A model generated the notes under the pieces. The model searched no databases. It had not been told where the DNA came from and saw nothing but the letters and a program-made list of their open reading frames with translations. Below are positions 47,459 through 58,356 of a DNA stretch of 64,000 nucleotides, one piece after another (position 1 is the stretch's first letter; each line of letters begins with the position of its first letter). Source of the DNA: Siphonodentalium dalli (taxonomy: Eukaryota > Mollusca > Scaphopoda > Gadilida > Siphonodentaliidae); NCBI GenBank assembly GCA_032622095.1, contig CP136063.1, positions 185,359,956 through 185,423,955 of the forward strand. The letters are read 5' to 3'. The position numbers were made by a program, and so were the translations under genes.

Positions 47459-48040
47459 AATGAAAACTATTATAAAGTAGCTCAAGAAATTCTACTGAGC
47501 TTAAATTGTAGACTCTAGAAAACAGAATTCAGAATATCAAAATAAAACTGTGAGATTCATATAAAGACATGGACCAATTCCATATAGGTGTTCAACATAG
47601 AAAATATATAGTATATACAATTAGAGATAATGGTAGGCTTGGTGTGAATGAAGGATGCAAATCTTTGGAAGTTGATATTAACACAATCACAGAGTTTAAT
47701 TTAAATAGATATCTACAAATATATACATAATCACACAAATATACATTCTAAATATACTGTTGAAGAGCGTTGAGCTCAATAACTAGTGTGACTCATGTAT
47801 GTTAATAATTATGATTGGAACTGGCCAAACATACTGATTCAAGTATCAGTGGGAAAAGTCAATCACAATAAAATGCAAAACTAATTTAACTTTGAATAAC
47901 AATATACGGTGGTATAGATAATGCCTTTTAAAATTTAGGACTTGAACCTATTTTGTTTGAACTAATGAATTATGCAAATAATTCTTTGATTTTGAATCAC
48001 ATCTTAGGTAGCATTGCCTAGTTTTGAAAAGCAGAACAAA
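47459..48040. other. Unclassified AT-rich stretch
   Basis: Nothing recognised. Confidence 0.3.
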
Positions 48041-48552
48041 CAAGGGTTACTCATCAAAGATGGCTCTGGTCGAGTTTTTTTGCCCATAAACTCTGCCATC
48101 AGAGTGAATCTGTTCGAACGAGAATCATGTTTGTTCAAGATATTGTGCTAACGGCCATAACATTGCTAGAAATAGACAAACTAAAGGCCGTACCTCAGGT
48201 AAAAAAAATCAGACAAACCTGGTTTTCGAACTTGTTCGAGATATTGTTGTAAATATCCATATACCAAATATAAATGAATTTGTTGACATTTGTTCAAGTT
48301 ATCGCACTAAAGGACATAAAATTCACTAACATTGCTATTAAAAAAAAAAAAACAATTGACAAACTAAGGGCCACAACACAGATAATTTTTTTTTTAGACA
48401 CCTGTTATTCAGACGTGATATAGATATTATTGTGAAGCATACCTCTGGTTAGAAAGTCGGGCCAGATTCCATCAATAAACGTTTATATTATAGGTTTGGG
48501 GCCACCCGAAAAGCCATAAGTCAAGTTTTTATAATAAACTTGACTCAAAAGT
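48041..48552 (-). repeat. Pearl-like element, diverged
   Basis: Monomer motifs CTGTTCGAACGAG, TTGTTCAAGATATTG, CTAACGGCCATAAC and GATATTGTTGTAAATATCC recur, and the right edge has a hairpin AGTCAAGTTTTTATAATAAACTTGACT near 48511-48541. The same order occurs in the array at 58676-59490, which ends in a hairpin of the same type. Confidence 0.55.
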
Positions 48553-48687
48553 ATGCATATCAGAAATTTTAGCAGTTGGCACAATACTTGACCAAATAAT
48601 ATGATCTACAGCAATTGCTGGGTTAACTGCCCATAATTCACAGAAACCATTCCCAAAGAAGTTATTCCATCTTGTGAAATAGAAGTA

Positions 48688-48890
48688 CAGTAATGCCCAA
48701 AGTAATTGACCACTTAACCACAGCAGAATTATGGGTAATTTTTCAGGATTTAGTCGGAAATATGGCTTGTTGCCATTCATCTCAGCGAGAGCTTTCCAAT
48801 GAATGGCAACAAGCCATATTTCCGACTAAATCCTGAAAAATTACCCATAATTCTACTGTGGTTAAGTGGTCAATTACTTTGAGCATTACT
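48688..48890. mobile_element. TA-flanked MITE, copy 4
   Basis: CAGTAATGCCCAAAGTAATTG to CAATTACTTTGAGCATTAC with TA at 48686-48687 and TATAG following. Stems include CAGGATTTAGTCGGAAATATG and complement; the loop is GAATGGCAACAAGCC-type sequence with AGCGAGAGC. Arms of about 95 bp, longest with copy 5. Confidence 0.85.
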
Positions 48891-49047
48891 ATAGAAATGA
48901 ATGACAACTAACAGCCTTCACTAAAATATGTCCGAGTCAGATCAAAAGAGAAACGATGTAGCTGCAGTGTTTATGTAGCTGATGTATTGCAACGTGAAAT
49001 GAATAATACAGAAGACAAGAATAATCAAGATAGGACAGTCATATTAA

Positions 49048-50249
49048 CTCTTTCAACCTGCTAAAGCGGGCACGACGTAATTTACGTTCATCCCGGCAAC
49101 CCGCTTTAGCGGTCAGAGCGCAATTGTCGGGCATAATACAATATTTCCAGATATTTACAAATGATTTTATTGGTTAGCGACTTGTATATCCTTTGGGTGA
49201 TATTCGGTATCAATACTAATTTATTGGAGCGCACGAATACCTAGCATGTACGCAATTAAGAGAATTTCCAGGTCTAAATATAGACAGCACCTGTATGACG
49301 TCACGATTACTATTTTGGGGTTTCCTAATACATTGTAATCGATGATGCAATATACTGCCGAAAAGTGTGGTGTTTTGAGTCACATTTGATTTTGGTTTAT
49401 TGTTTATCACAAAAACATACCGATAAGATTATTGTTATTACGTTTATGAAATAAAGAAGATAATGTTGACCTTTCTAACGATGTTTTATTTGTGGTATCC
49501 GTCTAAATTCTAATGTCTCCTATTTTCGACGCAATGTTACGGAAATCACCGTGCCGCACAACGGCACGACTTTAGTAATAGCTGCACGTACATATTATAA
49601 ACATGACATCGACATTCATAATCATTTTGGGAATCTGGTCAGGACATTGGCAGTCTTTGTTTTATTTGGAATGTTACTCATAATTCCTCAACTTACTGAC
49701 AAGTATATCTCTGAGTTTAAAGTTGCTAAATGTGTGAGTATCTGTCTGTTTCGGTCAAATGGCATCTCTTAGGCGTACTAGCTAGGTTAGTACTGGTCTG
49801 CCCTTGCCTTTGATAAAACAATTATGCTCAATGAACCGATTGGTAAAACATTTGAAACCATGCAGGGTGTCATCACAACCACGTTTATACATCACACTTG
49901 CAAAGAATGACATACATGTACAGTGTACGTATTTGTGGAAAACATTGATATGCGAAGTGGATATCCAAGATACAGGTGATACGTGCCACTATATCATATA
50001 TTGGGGTTCAATGTCCCTTCTATTATCACCTGCACACACCTGATATATCATTTAGATGTGAAACCACAACTGGTATATAACATAAATTGAAGGTCACTTG
50101 TTAACGATCATAAAACACGCAATTTGCCATATCCGACATCACTCTAAAGGTATAGTGTTGCAGCATAAACATCAGGGACACATTACTTAGGCAAGCTGAT
50201 AATCCAGGGTTCTGGGACATCTATATCTCTATATTCAGGGATGAAAGAG
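49048..50249. mobile_element. Candidate 1.2-kb TTAA element (CTCTTTCA ends)
   Basis: CTCTTTCAACCTGC at the left and GGGATGAAAGAG at the right, with TTAA on both sides (49044-49047, 50250-50253). Near the left end AACCTGCTAAAGCGGG and ACCCGCTTTAGCGG make an inverted pair around ACGTAATTTACGT. The terminal match is only about eight bases, so the pairing may be chance; the subterminal hairpin supports it. A 73-codon frame at 49551-49772 is unrecognised. Confidence 0.45.
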
Positions 50250-50389
50250 TTAAATGACTGCAATAGCCAAGCATTTTCTTTAACCCAACACATTGAGTGT
50301 AACATTATCAACCCACAGAAATATGGATTGAATCTGACAATTTTAATTCAAAGTTATGATAATTAGTTAATTTCACTCAGAGTCAGCAC

Positions 50390-50395
50390 TTTATT
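50390..50395 (-). promoter_or_regulatory. Candidate poly(A) signal of the RFX gene
   Basis: TTTATT on the plus strand (AATAAA on the minus), about 226 bases beyond the RFX stop codon. It is the nearest canonical signal noticed downstream; use in vivo is inferred. Confidence 0.4.
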
Positions 50396-50620
50396 AGATT
50401 ATTAAATAGTGCAAGATGTGTTAATACTGATCTGTTCAGTGAACAACAATCTGATTGGAGATTATTCATGGCCATAACTTTGGACTGAATTGTCCTATTT
50501 TGCAAAAACAAATTTGCTACATGTTTCTAGTCAAAAGAAATTAATTTGGCTTAAAATCTTGGCTTATAGTTGTCCTTTAACAGAGAAAGGTTGTTTACAG
50601 AAACAGTACTTTCGAGTAGC

Positions 50621-51088
50621 TTATAAATCAGTTTTCAGTTTCTTCATTGGTGTGAGGCCATCTCCAGACCCTGCTGCTGCTGACGCTGGCATCACGACTA
50701 TAGTCTTTGTCCCAGACAACGACGATGCTGCGTTCTTAATCGTGAATGAATTGGATATCGTACTTGTGTGTGTAATTCCATTTGTATTGGCTACGGATGC
50801 CACAGATGACGGTGTTAGCACCATGACTGTTGTAGTATTAGATGAAGCAGCGGATGAGGATGATAGTCCAATGTTTGATAGATTTCCGGCTACACCACCA
50901 AGAGTGTTCATTGATGTCGATCCGAGAATACTGCTCGACATTGTCCGTGCTGTGTTATTAGTATTGAGCAAGCTTGTGGCTCCAGTTGTGTTTTTTAGAG
51001 TAGTAATTTGCACTGGTTTAGAAACCAAAGGCTTTGACTCTGTTGTGTCCATACTACCCAGAGCGACAGCACTGCTGAGATCAATGAA
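50621..51088 (-). CDS. RFX: RFX1/2/3-type transcription factor, last coding exon
   Basis: The exon follows a clean acceptor (ATTTCAG before TTC) and encodes 155 residues plus TAA. It starts FIDLSSAV, so the junction reads GE|F as in vertebrate RFX1-3, where GEF follows the conserved AVMGE. The rest is a low-complexity tail rich in Ser, Thr, Asn and Ala (for example SSSSAASSNTTTVMVLTPSS), ending in a basic cluster MKKLKTDL. RFX C-terminal tails downstream of the dimerisation domain are poorly conserved, so only the first residue and the position support homology here. The acidic patch seen in vertebrate RFX1-3 tails is absent. A 200-codon frame on the opposite strand is a shadow of this exon. 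Confidence 0.85.
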   Translation of the reverse strand, partial: FIDLSSAVALGSMDTTESKPLVSKPVQITTLKNTTGATSLLNTNNTARTMSSSILGSTSMNTLGGVAGNLSNIGLSSSSAASSNTTTVMVLTPSSVASVANTNGITHTSTISNSFTIKNAASSLSGTKTIVVMPASAAAGSGDGLTPMKKLKTDL

Positions 51089-51113
51089 CTGAAATAAAAA
51101 AAAATTGTTAATA

Positions 51114-52363
51114 CAGGGTATCTGCTCATTTCTGGTGAATGAATTCAAGGAGTTTCAAGGAGGTTCCAGTAGTCAATTCAAGGATTTTCAAGGACTGCCC
51201 CAACAATTTTCAAGGAGTTTCCAGGAACCAACTGTTGAACATTTAATACATGTGATACCACGTTTTCCACCATAATTTTAGCATTTTGGGCTTTTTAGGC
51301 CTTTATGGGTAATTGCATTACCATAATTTAAATTAATGGGAACATTTAACTAATACATGTAGTGTGATGACAGTAGACACCAGTTGAAATATCACTGCCC
51401 CTATGATATTCCATAAATAAACTAAAAAGGAGCAGTATTAATGTATTCCATCACAGCTTTTTATTACATGCTATGCTAGCTGAGTTTAATAGACAATAAC
51501 TGATAGAGCTGATCTGGGGTCTGACCATTATATGATAAACTTCCACCACACATGTAGGTCACATCTACACCATGATATACTTTCTGGTTAATGACCATAT
51601 ACAAAGTACATAAAAATTGGGTCTATATTATACTAGATTTCTATTGTTCATTGTGAAAGAAAGTTTGTCTTACTAGCAAGCCATGCGACACCGGGGCACT
51701 TTCGCCCATGTTTGCAACGTCAAATGTCTTTTTGCATAGCTTACATCTAGCGCTAAACGTTTTGTTTTCGACTGCCTCCACCCAATTGAATTTGGCGCCC
51801 CATTGCGACTGGTATTTACATTTACCACAGGGCATGTCATTGCTTAAATTATTTATTTTATTTTTAAATATACGTAAACAGGAAATGAAGGTCATCGGAA
51901 GCGGATGTGATTTTTTCGTTTCGGTTTCGTTTTTGTTAATTTGTACGTTTTAATGTAAAACACGGGTTTCTAAAGTCGAATATCTAAATAATATGCAAAA
52001 TACCTCGATCCGATACAATAAAAATACACTAATTACGGTACCTGAGTTTGAAAAGCTCGGAACTATTTTTTGTCATGTTCAATTTTATTATGCTTGATAG
52101 GGGGATCACATAATTGAAATAGACTCGAAAGAATTGATATTGGCGGGAAATGGAGTTACTTCCCATATACCAACAACGCGTTCGTAACTAAATTATCTAT
52201 ATTTATTGACTCCCGATGAATCGTTATACCTGGGTTTTAGGGCTACACGGAATTCCAGGGTTTTCAAGGGGTGGGCATTCAATTCAAGGGTTTCAAGGGC
52301 CCTGGAAAATTTATTTTCCAAATCAAGGAGTTTCAAGGAATTCAAGGAGCCGCGGATACCCTG
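51114..52363 (-). mobile_element. hAT-like element with BED-type finger remnant
   Basis: 1250 bp. Left end CAGGGTATCTGC and right end GCGGATACCCTG are inverted repeats with one mismatch, flanked by the perfect 5-bp duplication TAATA (51109-51113, 52364-52368). Subterminal CAAGGAGTTTCAAGGA-type repeats occur at both ends. On the minus strand it carries the BED-finger-like frame described separately. CAGGG ends plus a BED-like finger suggest hAT; a 5-bp duplication is shorter than the usual eight. No catalytic domain is present, so it is an internally deleted or captured form. Confidence 0.8.
51641..51895 (-). CDS. BED-type zinc finger fragment within transposon
   Basis: 84 codons, start at ATG, natural stop. 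The order is MPCGKCKYQSQWGAKFNW (residues about 21-38), then FSARCKLCKKTFDVANMGES and SHGLLVRQ. The C-x2-C pair (CKLC) followed about 21 residues later by a single His, after an N-terminal aromatic F-x-W block, matches the start of BED-type fingers of hAT-like transposases and related host genes. The second His of the finger is not evident (after SHGLLVRQ the protein ends within nine residues), so the finger may be incomplete. Probably DNA-binding for the element ends when intact; here it is a fragment. Confidence 0.6.
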   Translation of the reverse strand: MTFISCLRIFKNKINNLSNDMPCGKCKYQSQWGAKFNWVEAVENKTFSARCKLCKKTFDVANMGESAPVSHGLLVRQTFFHNEQ

Positions 52364-53171
52364 TAATATCTTTTCCCCATAACAGTTGATGAAATTTTCC
52401 CATGATTTGTTTTAATGATATTCTATTCCAATACAAACAATCTCAAATATATTACAAATAGATGGTTAGTGTTGTTTTCCTTGTGTATAATGAGGAAGCA
52501 TTTAGAAGACATTGGTACAAAAAGTGATTTTTGCATATATAAATGTTAGTGATGAGCAGACAAGGGTAGAGACTAACTGTTGCTTGGTATGACGACAAAC
52601 AGTGCTACACAAGTGAAATATTGAGAGATCAATAAATTGCCTTACTACCTTTGAACATCCAAGTGGATGACAAGTGCAATTTGGAGAATTCCAAATTATA
52701 CTCAATGAGGGCTGTAACTATGGAAAATATCAATGGGATTGGGGAAAAAAACCTGATGTTTGTAAATACTCTTCCCTCCTCCATGTTGGTTCATTGACAT
52801 ACCGAAGATCATTAAAATCCAACTGAAGATGATATAGAGCTTCAAAGTTGTTGCGGATGTTGGACATATCCCATTTCTACATGCGGGAACATTGTTTCCA
52901 GGGGATAATAAAACTGTAGTAGGCAAGTTGGCATATTTTATTAACTTATTCATGAAATAACTCACTGCTCTCTCTATATATAACCCAAAAACACTGAAAG
53001 ACATTTTCTGGGTCTCAAAATGCAGAAACCTCTATATGAGATCTAAGTAATTTTTTGGGACAACATCAAACTATTCTTTTATCGTAAGCACAGTGTTTGT
53101 CATGATGTGCCCAAATTCCACCAATCTAAAGGTCTGGTACTGGTAGCAAAGTAAAGGTGAAAACTATTTAC

Positions 53172-53325
53172 CTCTCCCATTACAGCTATAGGAGTCTCTC
53201 CGGTGGCTGCAGCAACCTTGTGCTCCACTAAATAGAACATATATTCATCATACAACAACCGAATAAGATGAAAGGACCCAAAACTGGCAGCACTCCGCAA
53301 GGTCAGGTCTCGAATAACCATAGAA
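53172..53325 (-). CDS. RFX: RFX1/2/3-type transcription factor, penultimate coding exon
   Basis: 154 bp between acceptor CATTTCAG and donor GTAAATAG. It encodes [29 protein letters not shown] and [20 protein letters not shown], then MGE. This block is nearly invariant in animal RFX1, RFX2 and RFX3 and lies at the end of the extended dimerisation region. The first base completes the Ser codon started by AG of the previous exon; the last codon GAG is complete. One visible change from vertebrate proteins is HKVAAATG for HRVAQATG. RFX1-3 factors bind X-box promoters as homo- or heterodimers in the nucleus and control ciliary genes; that role is inferred from the family. Confidence 0.97.
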
Positions 53326-54254
53326 CTGAAATGAAACGCATACACTGTTAAAGAATATACTGAGTATTTGGAATGCAGATTCATGCACAGAAGAAGGTAT
53401 GGACATATGTCTTTACTCAGTATGGATATATAGATGCCAACAGGTTTTATGTTATACACAAAGATATCTGCTTCCAAGACAGATGAAAAATCAAAATATA
53501 TTTTCAGATGAACATAGATGAATGCTCTAATATGGAAAATGCGAGCAACATTGTTAGATGCTAATCTTATCAAGCACTCGTGATGGCCAACATCTTAACC
53601 AAATTTTATTGAGATCCGATAGCTGAGATATCTGCTGGGGACGATTGGACACAGATGGAGAACCGGTCGCATGTAATCCAGTATACCCACCATTCACTAT
53701 GTTCGTGGGACTATAATAAATGTTATGAACATAATTCAGGAGAATCCAAGTTAGGGATTATCTTAAGGAGTATCCAGTTCAGTAGTTTTCATAGTAATCT
53801 TATGGCACACATCCATTAACTCTTACATGACGGGAGCTGGGCTGGTGCAACATTAAAGATCTGGTGCCAATGCATTCTCTTATATATGTAAGTCTCTCAT
53901 AGAGAGCCTCACAGATAAGAGAATGCACTGGCTTACAAGGTTACGGTAAATATTGTTAGGCCAATGTATTCTCTTATATATGCGAGGCTCCCTATATTTT
54001 TCTATTGTAACAAAACAGGTTATCCAAATAAATTTGTGATTATATTTAAAGCACTTGCACAGGAAGATGATCTTTTAATCATCTCAAGATTCAAGAAGAG
54101 GTTACAATATCTTTGTTTTCTATAATTTTCAGAAGGGAGGTTTTTATGGTAGAAGCTGGGTTGAAGTGAAGTAAAGTAAAGAATTTTATAATGACCTGAA
54201 CATAGACATAAGGATGTGGATATCAAAAGTACCAACAAAACAGTTTAAACTCAC
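53326..54254 (-). other. RFX intron, phase 2
   Basis: Donor AG|GTGAGTTT and acceptor TTTCATTTCAG on the minus strand. It contains the repeat at 53820-53996; otherwise unremarkable AT-rich sequence. Confidence 0.9.
53820..53996. mobile_element. Truncated relative of the CCCTTTCATG/TTAA family
   Basis: TTAA (53816-53819) then CTCTTACATGACGGGAGC, GGTGCAACATTAAAGATC, and two copies of CCAATG(C/T)ATTCTCTTATATATG with inverted GATAAGAGAATGCACTGGC. Compared with 58115-58356 the order is partly rearranged and the right TTAA end is missing. Confidence 0.55.
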
Positions 54255-54463
54255 CTATAGAATGACCACTTGAGCAGGAACTGTCTGGCTGCCTTCGGGA
54301 AATTCTTATCTCCTTCTTGATGCTTGAGAACCTGATTGACGACACTTTCCAACCAAATGGCCCACTGTTCTAATGAGTTCTGCTGTTGCAAAGTTTTCTT
54401 GAAGTCCAGCTCCAACTGATGGACCATGCCGTCTTCACATTGACACACCCACGATGCTTGTTC
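54255..54463 (-). CDS. RFX: RFX1/2/3-type transcription factor, internal coding exon
   Basis: 209 bp: acceptor TTTTCCCAG, then EQASWVCQCEDGMVHQLELD, FKKTLQQQNSLEQWAIWLES, VVNQVLKHQEGDKNFP and KAARQFLLKWSFY, ending AG before GTGAGT. The EQASWVCQC start, SLEQWA and FPKAARQFLLKWSFYS match vertebrate RFX1-3 in order and spacing. This is the middle of the extended dimerisation region. Upstream exons for the winged-helix DNA-binding domain and the region containing LAQAARAVLQ were looked for in 54464-64000 and not found, so the gene is partial here and the next intron exceeds 9.5 kb, unless an exon was missed among the repeats. Confidence 0.97.
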
Positions 54464-55020
54464 CTGGGAAAAGTCAAAGAAATTGTAAGAGGATTTTAAT
54501 TAATCAAGGTATGTTGATGTGCAACCAAAAATGTGGCTTGCACCATTATAAATGCAGTTTAGAAAAACATGCAAAGTTCCATGAAGATCAGATATAGTAG
54601 GTGATGTGAGCTATAGGCTAAACTAACTAGTGCAACACTAATTTTAGCATATGCTCGATAATGCACCAGATGCTCAGTTTAGAGTGGGAAATACTAAATA
54701 TTTGTCATGGATGAAAACAAAAATTATTTTCTAAATCCAAAAAGTGTGCATCGTTTCCCCCTAAACTGGGCTATCAATACACCAAATCTGATGATCCACG
54801 CCCATGTTACAAACAAGATTATTCTCCATTTATATTTGATCACCCTACCGGAGTGTTTCACATCACTTTAACAGTGTGAGTCCCAATGAAGTAAAACTCA
54901 ACTCATATGATCACTATACTCACATACTAAATCAAGTTAAGAAATTCCCTATCCAGACAGATCAAGAAAAGACTGACATTTACCAATGTCTGGTCAAATC
55001 ATCTCCATAAATGGAAGTTA

Positions 55021-55250
55021 CAGTAATGCCTTAAGTAATCGACTCCTTAAACACAGCATAATTATGGGTAACTTTTCAGGATTTAGTCGGAAATATGGCT
55101 TGTTGCCATTCATCGGAAAGCGCCATTCATCGGAAAGCTCTCGGGGAGAGCTTTCCGACGAATGGCAACAAGCCATATTTCCGACTAAATCCTGAAAAGT
55201 TACCCATAATTATGCTGTGTTTAAGGAGTCGATTACTTAGGGCATTACTC
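55021..55250. mobile_element. TA-flanked MITE, copy 5
   Basis: CAGTAATGCCTTAAGTAATC to GATTACTTAGGGCATTACTC, TA on both sides (55019-55020, 55251-55252). Arms of about 100 bp with CATTCATCGGAAAGC duplicated next to the loop. It lies upstream of the RFX exon at 54463, probably in an RFX intron. Confidence 0.9.
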
Positions 55251-55252
55251 TA

Positions 55253-55955
55253 CATGTTCAAGGACAATATCCTGTCAGTATCATAATTTATGTAGTATTT
55301 TTGCTATAGTTAAATATTATTCAATATATGGAGAATGTGAAAATGACCTTCTTTTCTACCAGGGCAATGTCTTTAATTATTTTAGTTTCTTAACTCATAC
55401 AACAGAGCAAATTGATATTTAGAATTTACATAACATAAATAAGTCCATAAGAATCTTCACCTGCACTTACATCCACCTCGCAAACTCCAGATTGTGGACA
55501 TTGAGTAGAATTTCAAAATTAAGAAATTTACAAATCAAGTTAGAGAGGGATAACTCTAAAACAAAGAAATGAGGCAAGAACGATCTAGGCTTTCTTCAAA
55601 AGTTATTAATAGCCAGGTCATCACATCTGATCCCTGAGGTACAAAATCCCAGAAATCAACATAAATTTAAAGACAAAGAATTAGTACCCTTAATTGGAAA
55701 ATGCTTCAAATATTACTAAAATTTCCTATGATATGTATATATACTCTATTTTTATAGAGATCTGATGACTATCATGGACTTAAAGTGGTCCACATGGCAA
55801 TACCGAGTCATTTGTAGCCATTTAATTATAGCAATTATTAATTCATAAATAATTACATAGCCTGTGTGTTAACACTAAATCCTGTTTGGCTATTGGTCAA
55901 GTGCCAATTGGGTCATGAGTTTCACATCCCAATAAAACACACCATAACATGAACA
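55253..55955. other. Unclassified AT-rich stretch, probably RFX intron
   Basis: No recognised exon or repeat. Confidence 0.35.
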
Positions 55956-55959
55956 GGTT

Positions 55960-57925
55960 GACCAAGATGGCGGTGGACAGAATAACTGGGCATGAGAACT
56001 TTATTTTGGGCTATCAGATCGAAACCAAATTTGGGATGTGAGTTTATCAGTACAAACCACAGGTCAAGTTCAAATATGGGTTCGGTCCCCCATGTTAAAC
56101 AACTGTAATTTTCACAGGTTTTTGTGAAATCTTTTGTCCCAACTGGTTAATATCACTTACTATTCTGACATAGTTCCCAATGGCCCAAAATAAAGTTCTC
56201 ATCCGGAAACTTTCCGAACAGACAGATTCTAAGTAACAAGACAGTCAAAGACTGTGGGGTCGCTCACCAGACTGCAAAGACTGATAAGAATGGGACTCTG
56301 GAGACCACAACAGATCTAAACAGGATATGTGGCTAGAGAGGCTTCATGTATGTAGATCAGTGAATATCTACCTTTAATTTACCAACTGTACACTACTGAT
56401 CACCAACCCCCCCCCCCCCCCCCAAAGAACCCTTCTTACTAAATATCAGTAAAATAAACCTGATGGTCCATGTGAAGGAAGCATATTAAGAGGAAAACTG
56501 TCCTTTGCTTGGCCCCTAGTTGACCAGGTCACCCCATTTTAAAACAAATGACCCCATTTGAACAAATCTGAACTACAGTCACCAAAGGACCCTTCATACC
56601 AAATATGAACCCATTCAACCTGATGGTACATGAGAAGTCGTTTTTAAGAATTACTATGGAGGGCAAGAGTTATGGCCCAGGCTTCACAACCATTTTAACA
56701 AATCTGAATGTGAGTCACCTAGGGAACATCCACACCAATATGAACTCATTCAGTCCTATGATCTAGAGAAGATGTTCAAAGAATTGTTGACAGATGGATG
56801 GACGGACAGACAGGTGACAGATGAGAAGTGATGACTATATCTTCATCTCAGGTGAGCTTCACAATTTCATTGAACAAATCTGTCAATCACCCCCCCCCCC
56901 CCCCCACTAACACTGTGGGGACATCCCTGCGAGAATATGACATACATGATTTATTTGAATGCCTGACTACATTAGCTTAACAAAATTCCCATGACCTTGA
57001 AAGCCAGTGCATTCCATTCATGAAACCATCAGCTACCAGTATGTCTTGAGGAGAGGTGTTGACATTTAGATAATTAGGTTTTAAGGACTGCACAAACATC
57101 TTTGTGGTACTCCTACAGCTGTGATCAAAACAAGGATTTTAATGGGGTGAACTAGGCAGAGATAATATGCTATGGTACAGCATGGTGTGGCAGGGTCAGG
57201 AGGTGGGGTGGGGTAGCTGTGATGTGTCTAAAAAAAAATCAAAGGTCAAAATGCAAAAATGTAATTTTTTTTTAGAGTTATGTCCCTGGCTCTGCCCCTA
57301 TTTGACCCATTGACCCCATTTGAACAAATATGAACCCCAGTAACCCAAGGTCCCTCCGTACCAAATATAAGCTAAATCGCCCCAATATTTTTTGAGACGA
57401 AGTCATTCTAAGAATTACTATGAGTTATGGCCCTGGTTTCTCAACTAATTGACCGGGTGACCTCATTTGAACAAATCTGAACACCAGTCACCCAAGGACG
57501 CTCCATACCCAATATTAGCTAAATCGGCCCAATGGTTCTGGACAAGAATTACTATGGAGGAATAGAGTTATGGCCCTGGTTTCACAACTATTTGACCCAT
57601 TTGAACAAATCTGAATGAGAGTCCCCTAGGGAACATCCACACCAAATATGAACTAATTCGGTCTTACGGTTCCAGAGGAGAAGATGTTCAAATAATTGTT
57701 AACGGATGGACGGACAGCTAGACGGACGAGGAGTGATGACTATAGCTCCACCGGAGACTTCGTCTCAGATGAGCTAAAAAAGGGCCCATAGCTCCCGCAA
57801 AAATGGGCAGACCGAACCCATATTCGAGCTTGACCTCTGGTTTTTACTGATAAACTCACATACCAAATTTGGTTTCGATCTGATAGCCCAAAATAAAGTT
57901 CTCATCCGGAAACTTTCCAAACTGA
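55960..57925. repeat. Pearl-like composite with inverted outer parts
   Basis: The left part (GGCTATCAGATCGAAACCAA, GGTCAAGTTCAAATATGGG, near 56012-56083) recurs inverted at 57805-57905 (CCCATATTCGAGCTTGACC, TTGGTTTCGATCTGATAGCCC), and CAAAATAAAGTTCTCATCCGG occurs at 56187 and 57890. Between them are direct monomers with CCATTTGAACAAATCTGAAC, CACCAAATATGAAC and GAGTTATGGCCC near 56540, 56690, 57305, 57465 and 57600. Two GGATGGACGGACAG microsatellites lie near 56795 and 57705. C tracts stand at about 56407-56422 and 56889-56904. Confidence 0.6.
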
Positions 57926-58114
57926 TGGATGGACACCAGCTATTTTAATAGTCCCCCAAAACTAAATTTTCGGGGGACAATAAAATAACTGAATGTAGTT
58001 TGAGTGTGTTTTATTAAGGGGTATGTCGCATTTGGGAGCACATTTAGTATGGACCGCGATTGTGCTCAATGGCCACAGAGAGTTAGCCTTCAATAAAACA
58101 CATTCATTTCTTAA

Positions 58115-58356
58115 CCCTTTCATGACTGGAGCTTCCTGAAATTTTGCGAAAACACTGTGCCAATGCAATCTTATATATGCGAGTCTCCCATAGGGAGCCT
58201 CCCATATATAAGAGAATGCACTGGCCTAACAAAATTTACCTTGACCTTGTAAGCCAGTGCATTCTCTTATTCTTATATATGCGAGGCTCCCTATAAGAGA
58301 ATGCACTGGCACAGGATCTTTAATGCTGCACCAGCACAGCTCCCATCATCAAAGGG
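58115..58356. mobile_element. TTAA-flanked piggyBac-like MITE
   Basis: CCCTTTCATGACTGGAGC at the left, GCTCCCATCATCAAAGGG at the right, TTAA on both sides (58111-58114, 58357-58360). The interior is two inverted pairs of GCATTCTCTTATATATGCGAG and its complement with CACTGGC joints. 242 bp. The TTAA duplication and CCC ends are characteristic of piggyBac; no transposase is present. Confidence 0.85.

Larger units (their letters stand above)
51089..53171 (-). other. RFX intron, phase 0
   Basis: Minus-strand donor GTAAATAG after GAG and acceptor TTTATTTCAG. It contains the 1.25-kb transposon at 51114-52363. The remaining sequence at 52369-53171 shows no gene or repeat that I recognise. Confidence 0.8.

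Noticed and set aside
50490-51092. 200-codon plus-strand open frame
   Set aside because: It lies opposite the RFX last exon, which has correct splice phase and family context. The plus frame is a composition-driven shadow.
55441-55500. Possible minus-strand donor (GCAG before GTGAAG) that might end the next upstream RFX exon
   Set aside because: The translation before it does not match the RFX sequence that should precede EQASW, so it is not that exon.
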